The notes below the pieces were generated by a model. It had not been told where the DNA came from. It saw nothing but the letters and a program-made list of their open reading frames with translations, and searched no databases. Made by a program: the position numbers and the translations under genes. A stretch of DNA of 64,000 nt. Origin: Planctomycetota bacterium. Its GTDB lineage: Bacteria; Planctomycetota; Phycisphaerae; Sedimentisphaerales; Anaerobacaceae. Positions 43,331 through 53,391 of this stretch are shown here, in pieces (within the stretch, counting starts at the first letter, position 1; the number at the start of each line of letters is the position of its first letter). The stretch is taken from contig VRUK01000015.1 in the NCBI GenBank assembly GCA_019456195.1, forward strand, positions 1-64,000. Direction: 5' to 3'.

Positions 43331-43726
43331 TTATATTTCTTCGTTGTTCAAATCTTCTTCGGGTTCTTTTTCTTCCAGTCCACTGACGGCCTTGTCTATC
43401 AGGTTCAGGATATCCAAAGTCTTTTTAAATTTCTCATCCCTGCAAATATGCAATACCGGACAGAATTTTCTCTGCAAACTGCCGGCTACCATAGATTGTA
43501 TTCGGCTTTTTGCATGTGTTAATGCCGTAAAAGTCTTGTTCTGAGATACTTCATCTTTGCCAAAAATGCTTATATAAGCATAGGCATTGCGTAAATCAGG
43601 CGACATTTCAACTCGAGTAACGCTCACGAAGCCTTCAATGCGGGGATCACTAAGACGATGAGCAATAGCGTCACTGACGGCTTCTTTCACCACACGAGCT
43701 ACTTTCTCCTGCTTTCGAGTTGTCAT
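43331..43726 (-). CDS. rbfA: Ribosome-binding factor A
   Basis: A 131-residue KH-like protein: RKQEKVARVVKEAVSDAIAHR, DPRIEGFVSVTRVEMSPDLRNAYAYISIFG and a C-terminal hydrophilic acidic tail. RbfA binds the 30S subunit near the 5' end of 16S rRNA and helps late maturation. It begins 17 bp after infB, the classical nusA-infB-rbfA order, with GAGGCGG upstream. Confidence 0.95.
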   Translation of the reverse strand: MTTRKQEKVARVVKEAVSDAIAHRLSDPRIEGFVSVTRVEMSPDLRNAYAYISIFGKDEVSQNKTFTALTHAKSRIQSMVAGSLQRKFCPVLHICRDEKFKKTLDILNLIDKAVSGLEEKEPEEDLNNEEI

Positions 43727-43743
43727 AATTCACGGGAACCGCC

Positions 43744-46404
43744 TCAAGACGAAAGGGTCCTGGCCACTTTCACTATTTCATAGAACTCAAGGACGTCATC
43801 GACTTTAATATCGTCGAATCCTACTATCTTAATACCACACTCAAAGCCTGTCTTTACTTCACGGGCGTCATCCTTGAAATGCTTGAGCGAATCTACACTG
43901 AGATTGTCTTTAAGCACGATGTTGTCTCGTATCAGCCTCATCTTTGCGCTCTTGCTTACATACCCGCTACTGACGTAGCAGCCGGCAATCGTACCAATTC
44001 GGGATATCTTAAATGTATTTCTAACCGTAGCTCTGCCGAGCGCCTTTTCTTGCTCTTCAGGCTCAAGCATTCCAACCATTGATTTCTGTAAATCTTCGGT
44101 TATACGGTAGATGATATTGTACAGCCTTATCTCAACTCCTTTGGATTCCGCTATCTTGCCTGCATATTCTTCAGGGACAACGTTGAAGCCGATGATAATG
44201 GCATTCGATGCCTCAGCAAGCACAACATCACCTTCTGTAATGCCACCAGGAGCGGCATGTAGAATATTAATCTTTACTTCCTCGACGCTAAGCTCTGTTA
44301 AATATTTTTTCAACACATCAACAGAGCCCTGAACGTCGGCCCGGACGATAAGGTTTAATGTTTCTGTTTTGCCGGCATCAATTTGGCTGAATAAATTGTC
44401 TAATGTTACCTGAGTCCGTTCCGCCAAAGAACTCTCTCTTGAGCGTATTTGGTTCTCTTCGGCGGCGGCTTTGGCCTTGTTGATGTCGTTAAGACAGTAA
44501 AATCTATCACCGGCCTGGGGAACATTACTAAGGCCTGTTATCTCCACCGGCATAGAGCTTGTGCCTGTCCTTATGGTTTTGCCGTAGCTGTTTTTCAACA
44601 TTTTTATTTTGCCGTAGGCATCACCGGCTAATACCGCATCACCTTTCTTCAGGCGACCTTCCTTAATTAAAATTGTCGCCACTGGCCCGCGTTTCGACGA
44701 CATCCTGGCTTCGATTACCCATCCTGTCGCAGGGATTGTGTCATCGGCCTTAAGCTCCAGTAGTTCTGCCACATAATCCAGGGATTCGAGCAAGTCATTT
44801 ATGCCCTCACCCGTTATCGCGCTGGTTTTGACGACTTCCGTTTCGCCTCCCCATTCAGAAGGTGTCAGCTCCTGCTCGGATAAGCTGGAATAGATTCGAT
44901 TTATATCGCACCCGGGCAAATCTATTTTATTCAATGCAACAATAATTGGAACTCCTGCTGCCTTGCTGTGGGCTATCGCCTCGACTGTCTGTGGCATTAC
45001 TCCATCATCAGCGGCGAGCACCAGCACCACAACGTCGGTCATATTGGCCCCTCTGGCACGCATTGCCGTAAAAGCCTCGTGACCCGGTGTATCGAGAAAT
45101 GTCACTTTTTTATCGTCCCAGGTAGCTTCAGAAGCCCCGATATGCTGGGTAATGCCTCCAGCTTCGCCGGATGCTATGTGTGATGAACGGATTTTGTCCA
45201 ACAAGCTGGTTTTGCCATGGTCAACGTGCCCGAGCATTGCGGCGACAACTGCGCGTTTCTGGAGATTGTTTCTCTGTCGCTCTTCAAACTCTTTCTTTAT
45301 CAGTTCTTCCTGGGTGCTTTTGCGTTCCACAACCAGCTCGGTGTTAAACTCCAAAGCAACCATTTCGGCAACCTCATTGCTTATCACCTGATTGGCGGTT
45401 GCCATTACACTTTGCTGCATTAACTTGTGGATGATATCCGTTGCTTTAACAGCCATGACCGCCGAAAGATCTTTTATTGTGATTGGTTCACTTATAGTGG
45501 CCTTTTTCGGTCTGACAGGTCCTGCTACTTTTTGTTTGGACTTGGAAGCGATTTTACGTGTCGGTCTTACACGCAGGCCCTCACCACCGGCCGCGTCAAG
45601 ACGAGCTTGTCTTTCTTCAATATCTCTTTGCCGCAATCTGCTGCCGGCTTTAGGCTTCTTTGCAGTTTCCGCTTCTCGACCGTCTCGTCTTCGCCCATGA
45701 GTTCTTTCTTTTTGACGTTTTGGGGCGGCTTTTTTGTCCTTGCTGGTTGATGAGGCTGACTCTGCCTCTTTCTTTTGACTGTACATCAACGGCTCGGTTA
45801 CAGGCGCGTCGTATCTGGCTTTCGGTTTTGGCTTGGGTGGTCGTCTTCGTAACGGCTCCAGGGCTTCTACTCGAATAACCTGTGGCCCGCTCAGTTTGGC
45901 AGGCTCAGGTTTCTTCAACATCGGCCCGGCAGGTAATATCACTTCCGGCTCTGGTGATGCTTCGATTATCTTTACTTCGACCGGGGGAGGCTCTTCTAAG
46001 TTGGTTACAGCGATTTCCTGTTCAATAGGATCTGTCGAAGCGTCTTCTTTTTTATCTGTAATTTCGATTTGTTCAGGTCCAGCATCTATTTCTGTTGCGA
46101 TGATTGTTTCGGCTGGCGGTTCTTCTGATATGATTTTTTCAACTTCGGTTGTTTCTTCTGCTGGTGGTGTTTTTTTCTTCTTCTTTTTGATTCGGACCTT
46201 TGCCAGGTCCACCTTCTCAGACGTCTCAACCGTTGTAACATTTTCGCCTTCGCTGAACCATTCCAGAATAGTGGCAGCAAGGCCGGCGGATAACACCGAC
46301 ATGTGGTTCTTTATATCCAGACCCTCGTCCTGGCATTTCTTCACAACCGCAGAGCTTTTTATTCCAAGCTCCTTGGCTAAAATATAAACTCTTGTACTGG
46401 CCAA
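43744..46404 (-). CDS. infB: Translation initiation factor IF-2
   Basis: An 886-residue GTPase. The N-terminal IF2-N module ([20 protein letters not shown]) is followed by a Pro/Glu/Lys-rich variable region (about 60-300), a second N-domain ([20 protein letters not shown]), the G domain with [15 protein letters not shown] (about 388-402), DTPGHEAF and NKIDLPG, then the beta-barrel and C-terminal fMet-tRNA-binding domains. It delivers initiator tRNA to the 30S subunit. The start codon is TTG (46404-46402) with GGAG 8 nt upstream; no ATG is nearby. It lies 56 bp after nusA. Confidence 0.95.
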   Translation of the reverse strand: MASTRVYILAKELGIKSSAVVKKCQDEGLDIKNHMSVLSAGLAATILEWFSEGENVTTVETSEKVDLAKVRIKKKKKKTPPAEETTEVEKIISEEPPAETIIATEIDAGPEQIEITDKKEDASTDPIEQEIAVTNLEEPPPVEVKIIEASPEPEVILPAGPMLKKPEPAKLSGPQVIRVEALEPLRRRPPKPKPKARYDAPVTEPLMYSQKKEAESASSTSKDKKAAPKRQKERTHGRRRDGREAETAKKPKAGSRLRQRDIEERQARLDAAGGEGLRVRPTRKIASKSKQKVAGPVRPKKATISEPITIKDLSAVMAVKATDIIHKLMQQSVMATANQVISNEVAEMVALEFNTELVVERKSTQEELIKKEFEERQRNNLQKRAVVAAMLGHVDHGKTSLLDKIRSSHIASGEAGGITQHIGASEATWDDKKVTFLDTPGHEAFTAMRARGANMTDVVVLVLAADDGVMPQTVEAIAHSKAAGVPIIVALNKIDLPGCDINRIYSSLSEQELTPSEWGGETEVVKTSAITGEGINDLLESLDYVAELLELKADDTIPATGWVIEARMSSKRGPVATILIKEGRLKKGDAVLAGDAYGKIKMLKNSYGKTIRTGTSSMPVEITGLSNVPQAGDRFYCLNDINKAKAAAEENQIRSRESSLAERTQVTLDNLFSQIDAGKTETLNLIVRADVQGSVDVLKKYLTELSVEEVKINILHAAPGGITEGDVVLAEASNAIIIGFNVVPEEYAGKIAESKGVEIRLYNIIYRITEDLQKSMVGMLEPEEQEKALGRATVRNTFKISRIGTIAGCYVSSGYVSKSAKMRLIRDNIVLKDNLSVDSLKHFKDDAREVKTGFECGIKIVGFDDIKVDDVLEFYEIVKVARTLSS

Positions 46405-46460
46405 ATATAAATCTCCAATTTTAGCCTTATTTAATACATCATATCTCGTTCGAGATATAT

Positions 46461-47717
46461 CTATGCGTTATCGTCAGGTGCTTTTTCCTGTTGGCTTAAT
46501 TGCTTCTCAATCTCTTTCTTTTTCGATTCCGCCTCCAGACGTTCGATTTCTTTCTTTTTCGATTCTGCTTCTATACGTTCGATTTCTTTGGGAACCGCTG
46601 CAACCAATTTACCGGCGATTTCTGCGTCAACCTTCAGTTCATTAACCAGTGGTTCGACCCCAACATCATCAAGGTCTCCAATGGATATGATCCCTAATGC
46701 TATCAGCTTATCAACTATGGTGTCATCGGCGCCTTCCACTGTCTTAACACAGTTTGCCAATCTTTCGACGCCAAGGTTATATTCTTCCGGCGTTAGTATA
46801 TCGATATCCCAGCCTGTTAATCTGGCGGCCAACCGGACATTTTGACCGTGTTTGCCGATTGCAAGGCTGAGCTGGTCCTCATCGACAACAACCGTTGCTC
46901 GTCCTAATTCAAAACACAGGGCGATTTCGCTTACTTTTGCCGGCATCAATGCATTTGCTACCAGCACCTGCGACGATTCATTCCAGCGGACAATATCTAT
47001 TTTTTCTCCACCGAGCTCATCAACTATATTCTTTATCCTGCTGCCGCGAACACCAACGCACGCACCGACCGGGTCAACCTTCTCATCAAATGAAATAACT
47101 GCTACTTTGGTTCGATAGCTTGCCTCTCGTGCTAATGTTTTTATTTCGATGATTTTTTCACTAATCTCCGGTACCTCTAACTCAAACAGCCGCCGGATAA
47201 AATCAGGGTGAGTCCTGGAAAGAATGATTTTGACCTGATTAGATGTTTCTTTGACGTCGAGTATAAGGGCTCTAATTCTCTCGCTAACACGGTGCGTCTG
47301 GCCCATTATCTGCTCGCCTTTTGGCATAAAGGCTTCCGTCCATCGGTCCAGATTAACTATAACCGCTCCGCTTTCATATCTTACGACTGTGCCGCTTATG
47401 ATTTCGCCCCTACGTTGAACGAACTCGGCATAGATACTGTCTCTTTCATCAGCTCGTATCTTCTGTATCATCACCTGTTTGGCTGTCTGAGCCGGGATTC
47501 GGCCGAGCCGTTTGATATCGATTTCCTCGCCGTCTTTAGATGCGGTGATCTTACCGTTGGTTCGATCGATATTTACTACTATATTGCTTTCCATCTCGCC
47601 GAAGTGCTTTCTTGCTGCCGAAACCATAGCTTCTTCCAGGTCCACAAATATGGATTCCTTCTCGATATTTTTATCGCGGGCAATATTTTCCACGATTCTT
47701 AGCAATTCCTGACTCAT
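46461..47717 (-). CDS. nusA: Transcription termination/antitermination factor NusA
   Basis: The ATG at 47717 (AGAGAAAAG upstream) gives the standard N-terminus MSQELLRIVENIARDKNIEK; a longer frame from 47819 would run through the leader terminator. The 418-residue protein has the N-terminal RNAP-binding domain, an S1 domain (about 130-200, GEIISGTVVRYESGAVIVNL), two KH domains (VGACVGVRGSRIKNIVDELG and SLAIGKHGQNVRLAARL) and one C-terminal helical repeat with a charged KKKEIERLEAESKKKEIEK tail. No rimP gene is found upstream. Confidence 0.95.
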   Translation of the reverse strand: MSQELLRIVENIARDKNIEKESIFVDLEEAMVSAARKHFGEMESNIVVNIDRTNGKITASKDGEEIDIKRLGRIPAQTAKQVMIQKIRADERDSIYAEFVQRRGEIISGTVVRYESGAVIVNLDRWTEAFMPKGEQIMGQTHRVSERIRALILDVKETSNQVKIILSRTHPDFIRRLFELEVPEISEKIIEIKTLAREASYRTKVAVISFDEKVDPVGACVGVRGSRIKNIVDELGGEKIDIVRWNESSQVLVANALMPAKVSEIALCFELGRATVVVDEDQLSLAIGKHGQNVRLAARLTGWDIDILTPEEYNLGVERLANCVKTVEGADDTIVDKLIALGIISIGDLDDVGVEPLVNELKVDAEIAGKLVAAVPKEIERIEAESKKKEIERLEAESKKKEIEKQLSQQEKAPDDNA

Positions 47718-47788
47718 TGTCTTTTCTCTATTAATACAGTACAGATTTATTGTCTGTTCCCGGCCCGGAACCGATTTCTGTCTCGGAC

Positions 47789-47817
47789 AAAAAAAAAAGG
47801 AAACTATCCACGTTTCC
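47789..47817 (-). terminator. Attenuator-like intrinsic terminator in the nusA leader
   Basis: Minus-strand RNA: GGAAAC, loop GUGGAUA, GUUUCC, then ten U (47798-47789), ending 70 nt before the nusA start. Just upstream, 47827-47857 forms another hairpin (GCCGG/CCGGC plus AACCU/AGGUU) whose 5' arm also contains GGAAAC, so it could pair with GUUUCC and disrupt the terminator. This suggests transcription attenuation of the operon. Confidence 0.65.
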
Positions 47818-48101
47818 ACTTCAAAAGCCGGAACCTTGTAAAACAGGTTTCCCCGGCACGCAAAACGAACAGAGGTTGTAGTTGTACTTTACTCTACATC
47901 ATCTGCCTCCGATACTGAAAAACCTCATTCGTTTTTCGCGACAATTGAAGCAGCAAACCGATTTCCAAGCCACCATTATGCGCAGAAACGCATCCGTGCA
48001 GGCCAAATATTATTCGCCTACTTTGCACTTTTTGCTAATCCTGTCAAAATCATTTTAATGCCTCTTAATTCAAAGTTTAGCTTTGGCAGCTGTTAACCCT
48101 T

Positions 48102-48130
48102 ATAATCAAACTTCTTATAATAATCGTCAA
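48102..48130 (-). promoter_or_regulatory. Possible promoter of the nusA-infB-rbfA-hisG operon
   Basis: On the minus strand TTGACG (48130-48125) and GATTAT (48107-48102) are 17 nt apart. It would give a leader of about 375 nt that includes the attenuator. The 47820-48304 gap contains no supported gene and no rimP. Confidence 0.4.
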
Positions 48131-48304
48131 ATTCGTCAATAGCAATAATATTTTTGTCGAATTTGTATAATTTTTAATCCGAGTCAGAAACAGGCAAGGA
48201 TAAAGGCTTAGTTATCCAAAGTGCCAGGGAGCGAATAAAATAGCAGTTATTAGCCCCCAAAACCTCGTTTGCATCGAACTACGAGGCAAACGTGGCCCGG
48301 TTTG

Positions 48305-49027
48305 TTACGATGCCGGGACCAGATGAGCCAATAATTTTTCATTTTCGATGGTAATTTTTTCAATTCGCACATTATTTTTACCGTCAATACTGAAAACAGG
48401 CTCGAAAGGCTCATCAGTCAGCAATGAAGCAACTATTTTTGCTTGTATAGCATTTGAATCTATTTCTAAACCGGAAATTCTCTGCATGTACATTTTTTTG
48501 GCTATTATTTTAGCAAGCGGTGTAATATTCATAGCTCCGACTTTCAACTTTGCTAACTGCAGATTCAAAAGACCATCTTCATCGATTGTCGGCTCCAGCT
48601 CGATGGTTACCACAAATTCCACGCCTTTTGCATCTGCGGTTCCCATAAGCACAAGCCTGCCCGGGGTAAACAGTGCTGCCGGTGCATAAAGCAGTACGCC
48701 CTCGGCCTCCATGGGCCAGTTGCCACGGGCGATTATATCATTTAATCCCTCCTGGGTGATAATAACATCAAATGGCTCGACACTCTGAGATCCGTTATAA
48801 ATTGTTGGCGATAATTCATTTGTAAGATATGGACTGACCTCTCCCCGTCTATACTTGTCGGAATCGGACGGCTTATAGCGGCCGGGTCTGTATAACAGCA
48901 GGGAGAACACAATAGCCGCTACTGCTATATCAATCAGAAGCCAGCGGATCAATTTTTTTCGCTTCGCTTTTTTGCGAATTTGCAAATCTGTTTCCGTTCT
49001 TTGCATTTCTGTCTTGCTCAAATCCAT
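48305..49027 (-). CDS. Single-pass membrane protein of unknown function
   Basis: A 240-residue protein: a basic cytoplasmic N-terminus, one helix (RWLLIDIAVAAIVFSLLLY, about 29-47), then an extracytoplasmic domain with IITQEGLNDIIARGNWPMEA, TPGRLVLMGTADAKGVEFVVTIEL and KITIENEKLLAHL. The strand order recalls YpmS/LolA-type lipid-binding beta domains, but this is weak. It is divergent from pyrF with 63 bp between. Confidence 0.55.
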   Translation of the reverse strand: MDLSKTEMQRTETDLQIRKKAKRKKLIRWLLIDIAVAAIVFSLLLYRPGRYKPSDSDKYRRGEVSPYLTNELSPTIYNGSQSVEPFDVIITQEGLNDIIARGNWPMEAEGVLLYAPAALFTPGRLVLMGTADAKGVEFVVTIELEPTIDEDGLLNLQLAKLKVGAMNITPLAKIIAKKMYMQRISGLEIDSNAIQAKIVASLLTDEPFEPVFSIDGKNNVRIEKITIENEKLLAHLVPAS

Positions 49028-49090
49028 TCGGATGATTATAGTGGTTCAAATGTGTAATAAAAGATTTTTCTGTTTTATGAGGATTAAAAA

Positions 49091-50041
49091 ATGGCAAGTC
49101 ATTTTGCTGACCGTCTATGTGACGCTGTGAAAACCAAAAAAACTTGTCTGATAGTCGGCCTGGACCCTGTTTACGCAAGGCTGCCATCCGAGATAAGAAA
49201 CCATCGTCAGATGAATGATGAGTTTGATGCCGCCGCCGCGGTCGATGCTATCTTCGATTTCTGCACACAAACAATGCGAATCGTTGCGCCGATGGTTCCC
49301 GCTGTGAAAATAAACATTGCGTTCTTCGAAAAGTATCTCTGGGAAGGCATCGAGACTTACTATTCCCTGATTTCCGAAGCTGATGACCTGGGTCTGGAAA
49401 TAATCGGCGATGTAAAACGCGGCGACATAGGGCATACCGCCGAAGCTTACGCCGCGGCTCATCTCGAAAATCCGGAGTTGGCCGGCCTCGAGGACACACT
49501 TGCTCCCGATGCCATAACCGTCAACGGATACACGGGAACAGACGGTATCGAACCTTTTGCGGAAATGGCCGACAAGCAGGGTAAAGGTGTCTTTGTGCTG
49601 GTTCGTACCAGTAATCCTTCCGCGGCTGCTATTCAGGATTTTGAAGGTGCTGACGGCCAGGCAATGTACGAAAAACTTGCCGAAGTTGTCGGCCAAATCG
49701 CCAATAAAGATGAGCGAATTGGAAGTTGTGGTTACAGTAATGTCGGAATGGTCGTTGGCGGCACTGCTCCTAAGGTAACGGCTGCTCTGCGCCAAAAGTA
49801 CGATAAAGTTTGGTTCCTTGTCCCGGGTTACGGCTCTCAGGGCGCTGAGGCCGCAGATTGTATCAGGTTCTGTAAAACGGACGGTACCGGAGCTTTAATT
49901 AACGCCTCGCGTTCGATTATCTATGCCTATGAAAAGCCGCAATACAAAAGCCAGTTCGGCGAAGATTGGAAAAGATGTATCGAGCAGGCCGTCATTGACG
50001 CGAAAGTTGATTTGGCAAACGCGATGCAGACAAAGCTTTGA
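49091..50041 (+). CDS. pyrF: Orotidine 5'-phosphate decarboxylase (type 2)
   Basis: A 316-residue enzyme, the longer PyrF2 class. CLIVGLDPVYARLP opens the barrel, VKINIAFFEKYLWEG and IIGDVKRGDIGHTAEAYA carry the catalytic Lys/Asp array (DxKxxD), and FLVPGYGSQGAEA binds the phosphate. It makes UMP from OMP in the last step of pyrimidine synthesis. GAGG lies just before the ATG. It is followed by ubiE/menG. Confidence 0.95.
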   Translation: MASHFADRLCDAVKTKKTCLIVGLDPVYARLPSEIRNHRQMNDEFDAAAAVDAIFDFCTQTMRIVAPMVPAVKINIAFFEKYLWEGIETYYSLISEADDLGLEIIGDVKRGDIGHTAEAYAAAHLENPELAGLEDTLAPDAITVNGYTGTDGIEPFAEMADKQGKGVFVLVRTSNPSAAAIQDFEGADGQAMYEKLAEVVGQIANKDERIGSCGYSNVGMVVGGTAPKVTAALRQKYDKVWFLVPGYGSQGAEAADCIRFCKTDGTGALINASRSIIYAYEKPQYKSQFGEDWKRCIEQAVIDAKVDLANAMQTKL

Positions 50042-50118
50042 GACGGACATAATAACCTCAACGCTTCGAATACTGAACTAACAAAGCAGCGTTGATATAC
50101 GGCATCCGTAGGTTTGAT

Positions 50119-50925
50119 ATGACTCACCCGGAACCAGCGCCAGAATATCCGGCTTACAATCGAGTCTCGAAAAAAAAATGTCCCAATCAAAAACTGGTCA
50201 ACAGCTCGTCGGCGGATGCTGTTTGCCGGATGTTTGACAGCATAGCACCTTACTATGTGCTTCTGAATCACGTCTTGTCTTTCGGGTGGGATTTTTTATG
50301 GCGTCGAAAGCTTGCGAATGCCGTCAATAAAGAAAAACAACTGAAGGTTCTCGATCTTGCGACAGGTACGGGTGATTTATTAATATCACTGCTCCGCAGA
50401 AATCCTAATATTACAGAAGCTGTCGGGCTGGACATATCTGAAAATATGCTGGCTTTGTGCCGGGAAAGAATCGCTAAACATAAACTCACAGATCGGGTAA
50501 GTCTGGTTCGCTCTGATGCAGCCGACAGCGGCTTGTCCGAGGAATCCTTTGATGTCGTAACTATGGGCTTCGGGATAAGAAATACCCCCGACGCTTTCAA
50601 AACTCTCTGCGAGATACATCGTATCCTAAAGCAAGGCGGGAGGGTATTGATATTGGAATTTTCCCTTCCTTCCAATCGGATAATCAGAAAATGTTACCTT
50701 TTATACCTGCGCAATTTTGTGCCGCTGCTCGGCCGTCTGCTCTCCGGCGATAAGAATGCCTATCGTTACCTCAATACAAGCGTTGAAAAATTTTACAGCG
50801 TGGACGATTTCTCTTCCCTTATGCGAAAGGCCGGCTTTGAGGATATAAGTGCTGCTGCCTTGACTTTCGGAGTTGTGTGTATATACAAGGCTTCCAAAGC
50901 CTCGGCCGGTTCATCCGAAAGCTGA
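50119..50925 (+). CDS. ubiE: UbiE/MenG-type quinone C-methyltransferase
   Basis: The ATG at 50119 has AGG 8 nt upstream; a TTG at 50092 is less likely. The 268-residue protein has VCRMFDSIAPYYVLLNHVLSFGWD (UbiE signature 1), the SAM motif VLDLATGTGDLL and MGFGIRNTPDAFKTL, followed by GGRVLILEFSLP. It methylates demethylmenaquinone (or the ubiquinone precursor); menaquinone is more likely if this is an anaerobic planctomycete. About 20 N-terminal residues are extra compared with the family. Confidence 0.9.
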   Translation: MTHPEPAPEYPAYNRVSKKKCPNQKLVNSSSADAVCRMFDSIAPYYVLLNHVLSFGWDFLWRRKLANAVNKEKQLKVLDLATGTGDLLISLLRRNPNITEAVGLDISENMLALCRERIAKHKLTDRVSLVRSDAADSGLSEESFDVVTMGFGIRNTPDAFKTLCEIHRILKQGGRVLILEFSLPSNRIIRKCYLLYLRNFVPLLGRLLSGDKNAYRYLNTSVEKFYSVDDFSSLMRKAGFEDISAAALTFGVVCIYKASKASAGSSES

Positions 50926-51049
50926 TGTTTTAGATTCCTGGCTCATAACTGTCTCTATGTACCTGATTTTTCTTGTCCTCTTTTCCTGGGCGGCTTACAC
51001 TATCATAATTCAATAATGCTGTCAGACATTCGACGGGGAACTAAAAAAT

Positions 51050-52411
51050 ATGCCGGATGACAGATACAATTTTGCTGGTAAGAAAGTTCTGATTATGGGC
51101 CTTGGCCGCTTCGGAGGCGGGGTTGATTGCGCTGAATTCGCCGCAAGGGCCGGCGCTGAAGTGATAGTTACGGATTCGGCTTCTGCCTCGCAGTTAAGCG
51201 ATTCGATTGAAAAGCTCAAAGATTTTACTGATATAGAATTTCATCTCGGCTCGCACGACGCGGCTGATTTCAAACAGGCCGACATTATCATAGCCAATCC
51301 AGCAGTCCCCGACGATAATGAATTTCTCGAAATCGCCCGCCGGAACAATAAATTTATTACCTCTCAGATAAATATCTTCTTCGAGCTGTGCCCCGCACAG
51401 ATAGTCGGTATTACCGGTGCCAACGGCAAGAGCACAACTACCGCGCTTACCGCCCATCTGCTTAGAAATAAGAGCATAGAGAATGTTTGGCTCAGCGGCA
51501 ACATCGGCAATCAGCCTTTACTTACCATTCTGGATAAAATTAAAGCGGATGATTTATTGGTATTGGAGCTGTCGAGTTTTCAGCTTGAGAGTTTGGGGCA
51601 CATCGCAAAGGCCCCGAATGTTTCGCTCTTAACAAATCTTACACCAAATCATCTCGACCGCCACGGGACATTCGAAAATTACTGCGCCGCAAAGGAAAAT
51701 ATTTTTAAATACCAGGAGCTAAACGACAATTGTCCTGCGGTTTCTATCTTCAATGCCGAAGACAAAATTGCATCCGAATGGTTTGAAAAATTCAATAAAG
51801 ACACCGGCAGGATTTGTATCAGTTTCTCAAGTGACGATGTAAGCAAAGAGTTTTGTGATAGTTTCGCACTTCCCGGCCGGGCCAACCTTTCGAATCTCGC
51901 CGCCGCCATAGCCATATCCAGACATTTTGACATTGACGATGAGCAAATTAAAAAATCCCTGCCCGAATTTAAGCCGTTACCACATCGGCTCGAATTTGTC
52001 GCTGAAATTAACGGCGTTTCCTGGTACAACGACTCGATAGCCACTACCCCACAGAGCGCCATTGCCGCATTAGAGGCCTTTAGCCAACCGAAGATTATCA
52101 TTGCCGGCGGATATGACAAGAATTTGCCTTTTGAGGAGCTTGGCCAAAAAATAGCCGCCGGCGCCAAAGCCGCTGTCCTCCTCGGCCAGACTGCATCCAA
52201 AATCGCTTCAGCAATAAAACTCTTTCCGCAAGCCGGCGTAAAAGTCCAAATTGTCAATTCTCTCTCCGATGCCGTTCAATCAGCAGCCCGCCTCGCAGCT
52301 CCTGGCGATGTCGTCCTGTTAAGCCCCGCCTGCGCAAGCTACGATATGTTCGAAAACTTCCAGCACCGCGGGCAAGAATTCACCAAACTCGTCCGGGCAC
52401 TCAACAACTGA
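51050..52411 (+). CDS. murD: UDP-N-acetylmuramoyl-L-alanine:D-glutamate ligase
   Basis: A 453-residue Mur ligase: an N-terminal UDP-binding Rossmann region (KVLIMGLGRFGGGVD), the ATP-binding P-loop GITGANGKSTTTAL (about 121-134), ELSSFQLE and LTNLTPNHLDRHGTFENYCAAKE in the central domain, and a C-terminal domain with YNDSIATTPQSAIAAL and GGYDKNLPFEEL. It adds D-Glu to UDP-MurNAc-Ala. Its presence supports peptidoglycan synthesis in this organism, once doubted for planctomycetes. GGGGAAC precedes the start; other mur genes are not adjacent. Confidence 0.95.
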   Translation: MPDDRYNFAGKKVLIMGLGRFGGGVDCAEFAARAGAEVIVTDSASASQLSDSIEKLKDFTDIEFHLGSHDAADFKQADIIIANPAVPDDNEFLEIARRNNKFITSQINIFFELCPAQIVGITGANGKSTTTALTAHLLRNKSIENVWLSGNIGNQPLLTILDKIKADDLLVLELSSFQLESLGHIAKAPNVSLLTNLTPNHLDRHGTFENYCAAKENIFKYQELNDNCPAVSIFNAEDKIASEWFEKFNKDTGRICISFSSDDVSKEFCDSFALPGRANLSNLAAAIAISRHFDIDDEQIKKSLPEFKPLPHRLEFVAEINGVSWYNDSIATTPQSAIAALEAFSQPKIIIAGGYDKNLPFEELGQKIAAGAKAAVLLGQTASKIASAIKLFPQAGVKVQIVNSLSDAVQSAARLAAPGDVVLLSPACASYDMFENFQHRGQEFTKLVRALNN

Positions 52412-52453
52412 ACCAGCAACAAAAAAAGGCCGGGTTAATTCATCATGAGCACT

Positions 52454-52482
52454 GTTGAAGAAACCAGCATGCCATCTTCAAC
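52454..52482. terminator. 8-bp hairpin between convergent genes
   Basis: GTTGAAGA (52454-52461) pairs perfectly with TCTTCAAC (52475-52482) around a 13-nt loop, midway between the ends of murD (+) and the anti-sigma-like gene (-). There is no adjacent T run, so termination is only suggested by position. Confidence 0.35.
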
Positions 52483-52485
52483 TCC

Positions 52486-53391
52486 TTAGTTATAAAACTT
52501 AACAATATCATCCGGAAGTTCGTTTATAAAATTAAAGATTGCTTCATCAAATGGCTCGTTGTCGTCACAGTATTGCCAAACACCACTTTCTACATATTCA
52601 TCATTTTTCAATTCATAAATTTCTACTGCAGTTACAAGCTTAGTATTCTGATCAACAAAGAAAATCTCTCGCATGGCAGATATATCTTTTCCTAATAAAT
52701 ATGTATTTGGTGGATAGTTTGCCGTAATAGTAATTGGCTTGGTCTTATCAGATGGTTCTTCAATTTCAATTGTAATCTCTCCATTTGCCTGCCGCTCATC
52801 CAGGTATTGTGTAGCACCTCTGGGATTATAACGTTGTCCAAAATAGAGGACTTTGTCAGAAAAATCCTTATTACTAATATAAGTGATCCTATTATTTGAT
52901 TCTTTTGAATCTTTGGTCCATTGTTGAGCCTTGCCATCTTTCCAGATCTGTATCTGTACTATATCTTGTTTAGGCCGACTGTAATTGACACGTACATTGC
53001 TAATATTTCCACTCTCATCATACTCAACCCATGCCTCTTTTTCCAGCTCATAATTATGGTCCTGTAATGAACAATAATACTTGAAGTGAAAACTATTTAT
53101 GCTGCTGTTGGCTTCAATTGTTTGTTCTATGGCATAAGCTTTGGGTGTTGTCTTGTCCCAGATAGTGACTGATAATACGATGCCCACGATTATCACCGCC
53201 GCAGAAGCGAGTTTTGTAATTGGACTTTTCATGATTATTCTCCATATATTCGGCTCCGTTATAGCCGATTTATGTTTTTCATGAGCATCTACTTCCTGCA
53301 AAAAGCTGCCAAGAGCTTTATCGTATGCCTCGGGACTGGCTTTATAACGGCTCTTTTTAATTAATCTTTCGATTTTCTTTGCAGGTTTCAT
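52486..53391 (-). CDS. Membrane anti-sigma-like protein, unit A
   Basis: A 301-residue protein: cytoplasmic N-terminus of about 50 residues (KPAKKIERLIKKSRYKASPE, TEPNIWRIIMKSPITKL), one transmembrane helix (about 60-78, LASAAVIIVGIVLSVTIW), then an extracytoplasmic beta-rich domain with paired strands like LolA-fold proteins (AWVEYDESGNISNVRVNYS, EITIEIEEPSDKTKPITITA). It overlaps the upstream sigma factor gene by ATGA, the usual arrangement of a sigma factor and its membrane-bound partner. The anti-sigma role is inferred from context. It is paralogous to 54137-55348. Confidence 0.65.
   Translation of the reverse strand: MKPAKKIERLIKKSRYKASPEAYDKALGSFLQEVDAHEKHKSAITEPNIWRIIMKSPITKLASAAVIIVGIVLSVTIWDKTTPKAYAIEQTIEANSSINSFHFKYYCSLQDHNYELEKEAWVEYDESGNISNVRVNYSRPKQDIVQIQIWKDGKAQQWTKDSKESNNRITYISNKDFSDKVLYFGQRYNPRGATQYLDERQANGEITIEIEEPSDKTKPITITANYPPNTYLLGKDISAMREIFFVDQNTKLVTAVEIYELKNDEYVESGVWQYCDDNEPFDEAIFNFINELPDDIVKFYN

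Noticed and set aside
45833..46387. A long frame antisense to the Pro/Glu/Lys-rich part of infB
   Set aside because: Shadow of biased codon use in the real gene; Ser/Thr/Phe-rich without structure.
47717..47819. A longer nusA start at 47819
   Set aside because: It would translate through the leader terminator and adds residues absent from the family; the ATG at 47717 gives the normal N-terminus.
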